This document shows, piece by piece, positions 1-64,000 of a DNA stretch of 64,000 bases (position 1 is the stretch's first letter; the number at the start of each line of letters is the position of its first letter). Where the stretch lies: positions 20,406,840 through 20,470,839 of the forward strand of contig NC_059077.1 of assembly GCF_020497125.1 (NCBI RefSeq). Reading direction: 5' to 3'. Source of the stretch: Mauremys mutica (lineage: Eukaryota; Chordata; Testudines; Geoemydidae). Below the pieces are notes generated by a model. That model saw nothing but the letters and a program-made list of their open reading frames with translations. It was not told the origin of the DNA and made no database searches. A program made the translations under genes and the position numbers.

Positions 1-520
1 TCTTTCTGCACTCGAGAGACACGCCTCAGGGTAATCTCGTTACTGAAGTGCTGCATCTAATTAGGGCAATTAGCGAATAGTTACTGTTCTTAATGGTTTA
101 CTTATACTTTGCATAACAAAGCCCCGCGCTTAGCAGCCACGTGCTGTAGGCCACACAGGAAAAGCATACATTGATCTTTCCCCTGCAGTGTCGGGAGTGG
201 CTGCAAAAGGGTCATAGTATCTGATTTCCAGATTGCCGTTAGCACGACGGCACAGCTATCCGTTAACTGATAAGCATAATGTACTGTAAGGCTTACCAGG
301 ACTCTCTGCTAGAGGGATTCTGCTCTCTCTCCCGACTTCTCCGCTCTCCTGTGCAATGGCGCAGCCAATCAGAGCGTAGGCCAAAATGTTGTGCTTCTCT
401 GGAGACCACGTGACACTTGTTGTCCGGTACGGTCTTCTTCATGGAAATTGACTAGACGGTGTTCACTGTTCGCGAAAATGTATCTGTACAAGGAAATCAC
501 TAACTTTCCCCATCACACAG

Positions 521-990
521 CTTCGGGTCCTTCCCGGACTGCCCCGGCATCCCCCTCGCAGAGACTGGCAATGATTAGACGGCGAAAGAAGAAGACTAGG
601 GACGACATGTTCGCTGAACTGATGGTCTGCTCCCGAGCAGAGGCTGCAGAGCAGAAACACTGGAGGGAGACCCTATGTGAGCAGCATCGCACACTCATGG
701 AACGTGAGGATAGGTGGCGGCAGGAAGACCAGCAGACCACCCAAACGCTACTTGGTCTCATGAAGGAACAAACGGACACGCTTCGTCGCCTTGTTGATGT
801 CCTGCAGGACCACAGGCTGGAGGACAGGGCCCCCCTGCAGTGTCTCTGCAATCGCCCTCACCAGCCAAGAAGTCCTGGCCCCCCTCACCCAAAAGTACAA
901 GACGGAGGGGTGGTAGAGGACGTGAGAACTGTCACTGAACCAGAGCAGAGCGGCCGTGTACCCCGCACTTCTCACGTTAGAAATTTGTAG
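521..990 (+). CDS. Harbinger Myb/SANT-like partner protein, C-terminal part
   Basis: The frame ending with the stop at 988-990 encodes a highly charged, probably coiled-coil segment: a basic start (RRRKKKTRDD), then many Glu/Arg/Gln residues (WRETLCEQ, WRQEDQQTTQTLLGLMKEQTDTLRRLVDVLQ), then a Pro-rich tail. This matches the C-terminal half of the Myb/SANT-like proteins that turtle Harbinger elements carry to help import and target the transposase (family knowledge). The N-terminal DNA-binding domain is not in this frame. A CACAG at 516-520 could be a splice acceptor, with the first exon off the left edge (inference). No frame break is seen. The exact exon start is uncertain. Confidence 0.62.
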
Positions 991-1057
991 AAGTGCTTCC
1001 CTTATAGGCTCAGCCAGTCCCAAATCCAAGGTTCATCCCCCCACTGTTTATTAGATT

Positions 1058-1063
1058 AATAAA
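1058..1063 (+). promoter_or_regulatory. Poly(A) signal of Harbinger partner gene
   Basis: AATAAA lies about 70 bases after the stop of the plus-strand partner frame, a normal distance for a polyadenylation signal. Confidence 0.5.
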
Positions 1064-1701
1064 AGCTGTTTGCTGTTAATCACTGTTTCCGTCATGTCTT
1101 TCCTGTCAGAGGATTTTTCGGTGTATGGGGTGGACAGGGGTTTCATACTTGCACGGTATAGCCTACAGTACCAGGGTACAGACTTGGGGAAAGGATCAAC
1201 TGCGGGGCACACACACACTGCAGTCAGTAGGCACCAGGGTCATTCTGTGTTGTGTATGCTGCCCCTGTTCATTTCGTAATGTGTATAATTGTCCAGGGTC
1301 CTAGCGCCTGTCACGCCATTACTGTGAAGGCAGGCTGCCCTTACGATGCACTTGCAACGGATCCACGAGCCTATCCGCTGCCCTGAGCCCCAACAAGAGC
1401 CCTCATCCACGGACAGATAGTCACCCTTCTCCCACACCCATCACCCCTTCCCACGCAGAAACCCGCAGCCCACTGCCGTCATCCAAACCCTATGCAAAGA
1501 AGGCACCACTCGCCCCTTCCTGCAAACCCTCCCCTTCATGCAGAACCACTGTCATCCGTCCCCACCCCAGAGACCTATGTAGGAGCAGGAGGATGTCAGT
1601 CCTCTATGGAGGAAGCGGTCTGTACGTCAGTGCACACCGTGCCCAGCACAGTATGCGTCCATGTCTCAACACCAGAACAGAAATGCAAAGTAAAAGAAAG
1701 A
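1064..1701. other. Non-coding spacer between the two convergent Harbinger genes
   Basis: This moderately GC-rich spacer separates the stop codons of the convergent genes. Short open frames here show no recognisable domain and no codon signature. I read it as 3' UTR sequence of both genes. Confidence 0.5.
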
Positions 1702-1707
1702 TTTATT
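1702..1707 (-). promoter_or_regulatory. Poly(A) signal of Harbinger transposase gene
   Basis: TTTATT on the plus strand reads AATAAA on the minus strand, about 145 bases downstream of the transposase stop codon. Confidence 0.45.
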
Positions 1708-1851
1708 AATAATGAGTGTAACAATTACTTTGCTTAAAAACGTGCTTTGGAAGTGGGGGAAACTTGGAGAACAAGGCATGTAGCCGCAGATCCAAATCGA
1801 CACAAACTGACACAGGCCCAGGGTCAGTTTCTCTTGAAAGCAAGTGGAGAG

Positions 1852-3123
1852 TCATAGGTTACCCTGATCTCCGAGGAAACTTGCTTTCAAAGCCTCCCGG
1901 ATACAGAGCGCTTCCCGCTGGGATATTCTCTCGGCACGGGTGTCTGGCTGAGCGTAAACTGCAGCCAGGCGATTTGCCTCAACCTCCCATCCGGACAAAA
2001 AGGCCTCGCCCTTGCTCTCACACAGATTGTGCAGCACACAGCAAGCAGCAATAACTACGGGGATATTCTTTTCGCTGATGTCCGAGCGAGTGAGTAAGCT
2101 CCGCCATCTCCCCTTGAGACGTCCGAAAGCACACTCCACCACCATTCTGCACTTGCTTAGCCGGTAGTTGAAGAGTTCCTTCTCACTGTCCAGGGCGCCT
2201 GTATAGGGCTTCATGAGCCAGGGCATTAGCGGGTAGGCTGGGTCCCCGAGGATCACTGTAGGCATCTGCACATCCCCAACCGTTATTTTGTGGTCCGGGA
2301 AGAAAGTACCTGCCTGGAGGAGTCTAAAGAGACCAGAGCTCCTGAACACACGCGCGTCATGAACCTTGCCCGCCCACCCGACGTTGATGTTGGTAAAACG
2401 TCCCCTATGGTCCACTAGTCCTTGCAGCACCATGGAAAAGTAGCCCTTTCGGTTAATGTACTCGCTGGCCTGGTGGGCCGGTGCCAGGATAGGGATGTGA
2501 GTCCCATCTATAGCCCCACCGCAGTTTGGGAATCCCATCGCGGCGAAGCCGTCTATGATGACCTGAACGTTTCCCAGGTTCACTACCTTTGAGAGCAGTT
2601 GCTCAACGATTGCGTGGGCTACTTGCATCACAGCAACCCCCACGGTAGATTTGCCCACGCCAAAGTGGTTCGCTACTGACCGGTAGCTGTCTGGCGTGGC
2701 AAGTTTCCAGAGGGCTATGGCCACTCGCTTCTGCACACTCAGGGCTGCTCGCATCCGGGTGTCCTGGCGCTTCAGGGCAGGGGCCAGCAAGTCACAGAGT
2801 TCAAGGAAAGTGCCCTTACGCATCCTGAAGTTTCGCAGCCACTCTGTGTCATCCCAGACCTGCAGCACTATGCGGTCCCACCAGTCCGTGCTTGTTTCCC
2901 GGGCCCAGAATCGCCGTTCCACACCATGAACTTGACCCATTGCCACCATGATCTCCACTGCCCGGCGTACCCTGCTTTCTGAGAGGTCTGCGCCACTCTC
3001 CTCACCGCGCTGCCGGAGCCTCCTCGCCCGATTTCTCAGTAGCTGACTGTTGCACAGGTGGACGATAAGGTGCGAGGAGTTGACAACGGCCATAAGTGCA
3101 GCGATGATCGCAGCGGGCTCCAT
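1852..3123 (-). CDS. PIF/Harbinger DDE transposase (HARBI1-like), apparently intact
   Basis: This frame encodes 423 residues from the Met at 3121-3123 to a TGA stop. The frame stays open upstream to 3300, but the upstream extension looks non-coding, so I prefer MEPAAII as the start. The protein has an N-terminal charged region, a helix-turn-helix-like segment (SYRSVANHFGVGKSTV), and the DDE nuclease core. The catalytic triad appears as the Asp in GAIDGTHIP, the Asp in LGDPAYPLMPW and the Glu in VVECAFGRLKGRWR. Family members cut and paste the element with 3-bp target duplications and act in the nucleus with the Myb-like partner. Length is near the family norm. No stop or frameshift is seen, so the copy may be young. 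Activity cannot be judged from sequence alone. Confidence 0.88.
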   Translation of the reverse strand: MEPAAIIAALMAVVNSSHLIVHLCNSQLLRNRARRLRQRGEESGADLSESRVRRAVEIMVAMGQVHGVERRFWARETSTDWWDRIVLQVWDDTEWLRNFRMRKGTFLELCDLLAPALKRQDTRMRAALSVQKRVAIALWKLATPDSYRSVANHFGVGKSTVGVAVMQVAHAIVEQLLSKVVNLGNVQVIIDGFAAMGFPNCGGAIDGTHIPILAPAHQASEYINRKGYFSMVLQGLVDHRGRFTNINVGWAGKVHDARVFRSSGLFRLLQAGTFFPDHKITVGDVQMPTVILGDPAYPLMPWLMKPYTGALDSEKELFNYRLSKCRMVVECAFGRLKGRWRSLLTRSDISEKNIPVVIAACCVLHNLCESKGEAFLSGWEVEANRLAAVYAQPDTRAERISQREALCIREALKASFLGDQGNL

Positions 3124-3390
3124 GCTCGCAGTGCTGTGGCGTCCGCGCTGTAACCGACCAGAAAAGTGCGCGAACAGATTTCCCGCCGGCGCTTTCAGGG
3201 AGGGAGGGCGTTTGTGAGTGACGGTTGAATGATGACAGTTACCCAAAACCACCCTCGACACATTTTTCCCCCAGCAGGCATTGCGAGCTCTACCCAGCAT
3301 TCCAATGGGCAGCGGGGAGTGCGGGAACTGTGGGATAGCTTCCCACAGTGCACCGCTTCCAAAGTCGACGCTGGCCCCGTGAATGTGGAC

Positions 3391-3504
3391 TCAGAAATTC
3401 GAATTAGTGTATTTAGTATGGATACACAAATTCGACTTCATAAGGTCGAATCCACAAATTCGAACTAAGTTGATTCGAAATAGTCTTGTAGTGTAGACAA
3501 GGCC
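3391..3504. repeat. Right terminal region of the Harbinger element
   Basis: Several short TTCGAA/TTCGACTT motifs precede the end GTAGACAAGGCC. The first bases after it are TGA, a candidate 3-bp target duplication. Its left partner lies outside the window. Confidence 0.6.
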
Positions 3505-6422
3505 TGAGTCAGCATTTCATTTGGGGTCAGCCTTCCCAACTTGCTGCCAGTTACAGGACTGTTTAATCTGCTGTGTATTTTCCCAGAGAAGTTGCCAACT
3601 AGCCAGCCCTCCTCCCTTGAAGTCTGTCCGTAAGACACCCATGTCTCGACTGTTAAATAACAGGGCGAGATGTGTGGCCTGCTTCTACCTGTTCCCGGTT
3701 AGTCCAAAACAGGCCCGGGGTGAAATGCTGAGAATTTGAGAGAATGGTTTTGGATTGTGACACAAGATTATGTAGAAATATAAAGGAGATGGAGATTGCA
3801 GGGCAAGCATGGTTTATTTTGGACTCAGAGCAATATTGAAAAATAGAAATGAATTTGATAAAATGAAAATCCACATGTGTTTAATGCATTACAATTTAGG
3901 AAGTTTCTCCTTTCTTTCAGCAGAGAGATCCTTCTTCAAGATTGAGATCTTGCAGTGTAACAGATGCAGTTGCTGAACAGTCTCACTTATCACTGGTAAA
4001 CCAAAGCTCATTTTTATTTCTTCTGTGCTTTGTTTTAAATATTCTTTGGTTCTGAGTGGAGCCTTTTCCTGTTGCAATGGCTTCAGAATATTTATACATA
4101 GGTGGTAGGAATATGACTGTACCAATTGGTAACTGATTCCAAATTAAGATCATGTTGCATAGGTCAACAAACGAACGTGGTTATACTTGTTTTACAAAAG
4201 ATTAAGTCAAGATGATTAAAGACAGTGGATGAAATTGTGGCCTCACTGAAGTAGATCAAAGTTTTACCATTGACTTTATTGAGGCCAGGCTTTGAGCCCA
4301 GGCATCTAGTTCTGTCCTCATTTTTATCTCTGCAATCTGGAGTTGTGTGTCACTGAGGGAATTTGGACCAGTGCTATTTTTTTGAAAATCAAATACACAC
4401 ATTTTGAAATAGACTTATGCCTGGGCTTACAGGTAGCTATCTAATTAGAATTGGGCAAAATTGGTGAGATTTTTCATTAAATTTGAGAGGTGGGCGGGGG
4501 GTTGGGTGGATTTTTTTAGGGGGTGAATAGGGATTGTTATACTTGAAAATTCATGGACTGTTTTGTGCATGGGTTTTTGTTTTTGTGTGTCAGTATTATT
4601 TAAAGCCATTCAAAATTTGCACAGAAGTGTTACCACAACCTTTTCTGGCCTGTGAAGAAACGTAACACAAAGAAGAAATAGGCGCACACCCATAGAGGTG
4701 GTGGGAGCAGTGAGGAAATCAACACTTTTTGCAAATGTGAAAAAATTTGCAGCATGTTGCAAGTCAGTGGAAAACTTTGCCAATTTAAATAAAAAGAAAT
4801 TGACTAGTATTTCACTTAGCTTTAACAATCCCCTTTATGAAGGGCCATGTAAAACCAAAATCTAATAGTCATAATAATTTTCTGACCAATATGATATAAG
4901 TTAACAAGTCAGGTTTTCCTAATATAGTAGCTAAGAAATTAACTGAATCCCTTTAAACAGGAAAAGGATCCACATCCCAAGATGATTCTTAAACAGGAAA
5001 GGTAGCTTTGGGTTCTCTCTTACTCTGTAGTCATGTAGCACTTTACTGCTGATGTCCTGGAAGCTCTACATTTTTTTTCCATAGAATTGGTCAAAGTGGT
5101 GGTGAGACAGATAAAATGACCTAGAATAAAATTGCAGTAGATCAGCATTTGACTATGGCTGGCCAGAATATTTCATAACGGATGACATTTCAACAAAAAA
5201 TTGACTATTTCCCGTATAACTTTCTGCAGAAATCTTTTCCCCGTTTTTTTTTTACCAGAACTGTAAATATGGACATACGAACGAAATGGATCATTAGAAC
5301 TTGTTTCTTCAGTAAATAACAAAATATGAATAATTGAAGGCTGATGTTGTCATATTTTTTTATTGTTAAATTGGTGTAATTCAGCCATTTTAAATTTGAA
5401 ATTGGCTAATTTTTTTAATATAAATTTGTAGTTGTATTAAACAATTGACATTTTTTTCCTATTTTTATTACTTCACCATAAAGCTGGAGATTATCTAATG
5501 ATTCTAGATATGTCATTATGAAATGGTGGCTTTGCAGTAATAGATGTTTCTGTGAGTGTTCAATGGAAATGTATGTAAAGTACTACCCAGCTACTTATTT
5601 ATCCTCCTGCATTAAAAATATTATGGCTCTCAGCAAAAGCATACTTAAAGTGTGTCTTCTCTCTACTATAAGTGATTGGCTTGTGCTGGAATCTGCACCC
5701 GCGAGCTTCTACTTTTTCAATAGTTTTGATTCACTTCTGTCGTTTGTGGTTTGTTTTAACTGGTGTATAAGGTTAGGCTTTGTTATGACTCTTCCTTCAG
5801 TTTATAGTTTTAAAATGTTTACTAAATGAAATTAGGTGCTCAAAACAGCAGTATAAAAAGCATTTCTTTAAAACTGGGACATACTTGAGCTAACCAATCA
5901 TCAATCTCTACTGTACTAACAGTCATTTTTCTTCTAGCAACTAAACCCTTTATTTCTGATTAAGCTGAAAACTTGAAACACCAATTTCTTTTATGATGAT
6001 GATTCTGACTTTTCACAGGGCTGTGCACTCACTGCTGGCCAGAAAATTGCCTCTTCATTTCTAAATGTCTGTGCTTTATGCTTGTAGAGCTGAAGTTGTA
6101 AAATTGTTTTTGTTTGGAAAAAGTATTATTTAAACACCTTACATTATGCCACTAGTGTATATATAGAGAGTCCTGCACCACAGCTGTTAGACTAGTGCCT
6201 CAGTCTTTGAATTTATAAGTTATATGTTCATCTGGGTTATCAGTGATTGATGACTTCATTTTTCTTGCTGCTGTCTTTTATTTAACATAACTTCAGTCTA
6301 ATTGCTTTCCATTACAAAATGTGAGCGAATGGCTGAGATTCCTTATTCCTGAAGATGTGAGCATAATTTATTACCTTCATCACTAAACATACTTATCTGT
6401 AACATTAATTATCATTTAACAG
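3505..6422. other. NEDD4L intron (3' part) after the Harbinger insertion
   Basis: AT-rich intronic sequence with no convincing coding frame. Around 4230-4325 there is a fragment of the widespread turtle repeat containing paired 'cactgaag' / 'ttgaggccagg' motifs. The rest shows only homopolymer T runs. It ends in the tandem acceptor before the cassette exon. Confidence 0.6.
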
Positions 6423-61455
<55,033 letters not shown>

Positions 61456-61736
61456 AACAGCTACTTTTTTTTTTCCCATCGAGCAAGTTCTGCTTGAACT
61501 GTTGAATTTGCCTAATGGACATTAACAAGTGACAATGGCAGAACAGTTGCACAATGTTGGTTCATGGAGCAAACTCTTCTACAGTGCAGTTGCCTAAATT
61601 CAGAAATTTGAACTACAACCTGTGGATAACACTTCTGATATTTCCACAGTAAATCACCAACTGGTTGACGTGTACTCTAATTACATTTCAGCAGGACTTG
61701 TTCTATTTATGTTGTGCCTCTGTAGGCAAAGCCCTT

Positions 61737-61742
61737 AATAAA
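61737..61742 (+). promoter_or_regulatory. NEDD4L: Candidate proximal poly(A) signal
   Basis: AATAAA 282 nt after the stop codon, in an AT-rich context. Confidence 0.5.
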
Positions 61743-62187
61743 TATTTTACATACTTTCTAATGACAATGAATGGAATTAATCACTTTACAGGTATAGTAT
61801 TACAACTCATGTTTACTTTTTAAATGATTTAGACATTTTCCGATTTTATTTCATCACAATTAAAAATGTCATCTACTTGGAAAAATGAGCATTTTTTCTT
61901 ATCTTAATTTCATACCAGACTTCATGCCAGTGGCATTTTTACTTTCAAAATGCATTTTGAGCCTTGTCCTCCCAACCTATTAGAAAAGCTGGAGTAAGAA
62001 AAGCTGTGAGAAATTTTCTGCAGATGGAATATATTAATGGCAAATCTAAAAGCTTTTCATTCAGCACATTAATATTTTCTGTACCCAGAAGAAAAAGTAC
62101 AGATTGGATGTTACATTTTTGTATAAATCAATAGAATAGTTACAAGCTGAGAGAGGATCATAACATAGCATGCCAAATCTCACGGTC

Positions 62188-62193
62188 AATAAA
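62188..62193 (+). promoter_or_regulatory. NEDD4L: Candidate distal poly(A) signal
   Basis: AATAAA in 'ggtcaataaagaaatc', 733 nt after the stop codon. Confidence 0.45.
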
Positions 62194-62215
62194 GAAATCA
62201 CCTCATTATTCCTTG

Positions 62216-63732
62216 GTAATATTTATGTGTACTATAAAAAAATTTTGGGATAGGGTTGGCATTATCATTATAGGAAAAAAATGCTTAACCCAGTCATTAA
62301 CTTTGTACAGTGGTTCTTTTACTATCCTTTCCTCTTTACTATTTGCAATGGAGGCATTTTGAATGAAACCTGGCACTGCTTGATTTGGAACTGTGGAAAC
62401 CAGATCTGTTTTTGTCTCCTATTTGTATGCATTTGCTGATGATACCTAAATAACAAAGTTGGGGTTTTTTTTGTTTGTTTCCAACTGCACCAACTCTAAA
62501 GGCACTTTATGTAACACATGGAGGTCATATCTGTTTTTTATCATAAACATTAATGTGATTATATTCCTTCTCACTGCACATGTCTTTCGGGTGCAATATC
62601 TATCAATTGTGAATTTGGCTGCTGCTGCTGTATAAAAACCAGATGTAGAGCTGGGCCTGCAGACATGTTCTCACCAATTGTTTTTTGTGATTTTTTTTAT
62701 TCAATCACAAAGATTTATTTAATATATACAGTTATCTAATCAATTTTGTTACCTATGACATGTTGCATGCTTAAACTATAATGCCTGAGTTGTATCTGTT
62801 GTGTGATAGATTAAAGGCAAAAGAGAAGACTTGCATTTGATCCACTGAAGTTAAATGGTTAACATAGCAGTAGGGTAGGTTTGAGGATATGCGTTCAGCA
62901 ATTTGATTATGTTCAGCTTTGTGAGGTTTTTGTCCATCTACGTAACACACTTTGTTGTTTTTTCTAAGAACCTGACTAACACACATTCACAAGCAAGATG
63001 ACAGAGTGCAAGAATATCTGAAACAATTTCACCCCTGATTGCCAAGAACTGAGCTTTTTTTAATTTATTTTTATTATTATTTTTTTGGCACATGCAATCC
63101 GCTGCCAGCAACACGTTCAGCAGCAGTTGCAGGCAGGGAGTGTAACAAGTATTAACTCTAGCCACGAGAGCTAATTTAGCAAAACTCATCAAAGCTAATA
63201 ACATTCAGCAAATGCTAATTTGTCAAACTTTGACTGGCTTTGGATGCAGCCTCGGTTTGCTCACAAAAGTTTGAAGAGTCAATAAGTGCATGAAGAAGTT
63301 TTGAACCTTCTAATTTGAATGTAGATTAAGGTTAATTCCCTTTCTATAGTAATTTTATTTTAAGACATTCCTTTTTTTCCGTCTGGTGAGCTGAAAACCT
63401 AGACATGAGAATGAAGTGGGCTGGATCTGAATAGATGTAAAACACTATTTTGGTAGCCTCTTACGCTTTTAGAGAGTGGGATCTGATCTTTCTAATGTAT
63501 ATCTACATGCCAAACTTCTGTAGCTAGGACATGGAATTGCCTTTAAAAATTTGTCATACTCCATGGTCAGTTTTTTTGGTTTAAAAAAAAAAAAGTCTTA
63601 ATTGGAAGAGTTTTTGTATGTTTGGAGGCAACATTTTGCTTCAGTGCCATGTAACAGAACCTTATTCCCAGGACTCCTATGAGTTTTTGCTATAGACTTG
63701 AAATATAAACTAACGCTTGTGTAATAAGGGAT
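62216..63732. other. Downstream or extended 3' UTR sequence
   Basis: AT-rich, with T- and A-runs. No open frame with a domain, no repeat I can name and no RNA gene seen. It may be a longer 3' UTR or intergenic sequence. Confidence 0.5.
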
Positions 63733-63910
63733 AGTGTAGTCTAGCAGTTAGGCTGGGGGAACTGGGAGTCAGGAGACTTGGGTTAAATTCCCAACTCTGC
63801 CATCACTATCACTGTGACTCCTTGCTTGAGTCATTTAAATTCTGTGCCTGTTTCCCCATCTGCAAAATGGGCTTCAGATCTGTGTGCAAAGACTAAAGGC
63901 TCTGTATAAC
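63733..63910 (+). repeat. MIR (CORE-SINE), fairly complete
   Basis: The tRNA-like head 'gatagtgtagtctagcagttagg' is followed by 'gggagtcaggagacttgggtt', 'actctgccatcac' and the core 'ccccatctgcaaaatggg'. Plus orientation. This is the best-preserved MIR in the window. Confidence 0.75.
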
Positions 63911-64000
63911 TGCAAACGATGAAATAACAGAGCATAACTTTCTAAGATCAGGCTTTTAGAAAATTAGGCTAACGTCTTTTCAGATCCACTTACACATAAA

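Larger units (their letters stand above)
1..3504. mobile_element. PIF/Harbinger DNA transposon, right part (left end outside window)
   Basis: Two converging genes typical of autonomous Harbinger elements are visible: a Myb/SANT-like partner protein on the plus strand and a DDE transposase on the minus strand. The right end reads as GTGTAGACAAGGCC, followed by TGA, which would fit the 3-bp target duplication usual for this superfamily. The terminal ~130 bp contain repeated TTCGAA-type motifs. The left terminus and its inverted repeat are not in the window, so the element boundary there is unknown. It sits in an intron of NEDD4L. Positions 1-390 show no protein I recognise and may be an intron or UTR of the partner gene. 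Confidence 0.82.
61456..62215 (+). other. NEDD4L: NEDD4L 3' UTR (end inferred)
   Basis: Starts right after the stop with a T-run. Two AATAAA hexamers at 61737-61742 and 62188-62193 mark likely alternative ends. The 3' UTR may extend further; the true cleavage site cannot be fixed without transcripts. Confidence 0.65.

Noticed and set aside
3124..3300. Upstream 59-codon extension of the transposase frame
   Set aside because: It is Lys/Arg/His-rich with no family resemblance; the Met at 3123 gives a length and N-terminus that fit the family better.

Overview
This is vertebrate genomic DNA, almost certainly from a hidden-necked (cryptodiran) turtle. The basis is an AT-rich, intron-dominated layout, many CR1 LINE fragments with ATTCTATG-type 3' ends, tRNA-derived SINEs of the tortoise Pol III (Cry I) type, MIR fragments, and DNA-transposon families (Harbinger, hAT, Tigger-like, short inverted-repeat MITEs) typical of turtles and crocodilians. 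There are no bacterial-style genes, CRISPR arrays or operons. Species cannot be fixed from the window.

The one host gene is the 3' two-thirds of NEDD4L (NEDD4-2), a HECT E3 ubiquitin ligase, on the + strand. I resolved 19 coding exons between 6423 and 61455. All have GT-AG boundaries and compatible phases, and together they encode 620 residues with no frameshift or internal stop. In order they carry a 60-nt cassette exon with an SGK1-type phosphorylation site, WW2, the exon with the second SGK1/Akt-type site and 14-3-3 dock (equivalent of Ser448), WW3, WW4, a linker, the full HECT domain with the catalytic Cys, and the stop codon followed by 3' UTR. The C2 domain and WW1 lie upstream of the window. 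By my recollection of the 975-residue human isoform, the window starts at about residue 356.

Layout: 1-3504 is the right part of an autonomous PIF/Harbinger transposon with an apparently intact DDE transposase (minus) and the C-terminal part of its Myb/SANT-like partner (plus). 6423-18000 holds the regulatory exons, WW2 and the start of WW3, with a Tigger-like MITE, a 48-bp direct repeat and a 0.9-kb GC-rich island in the first full intron. 18-30 kb holds the end of WW3 and WW4, with several MITEs and CR1 pieces. 29.8-37.4 kb is a transposon-dense intron with three CR1 segments and two tRNA SINEs. 37.4-61.5 kb holds the HECT exons, with DNA elements and two GC-rich patches between them. 61.5-64 kb is 3' UTR and downstream sequence ending in a MIR.

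Repeat calls rest on motif recognition, terminal repeats and target-site duplications seen by eye; no database search was run. I did not find an undescribed biological system. The most useful observations are the intact transposase, the CR1-SINE-CR1 mosaic, and splice-site oddities in NEDD4L: a tandem acceptor and weak donor at the cassette exon, a homopolymer acceptor in the HECT region, and a catalytic-cysteine codon split by an intron.
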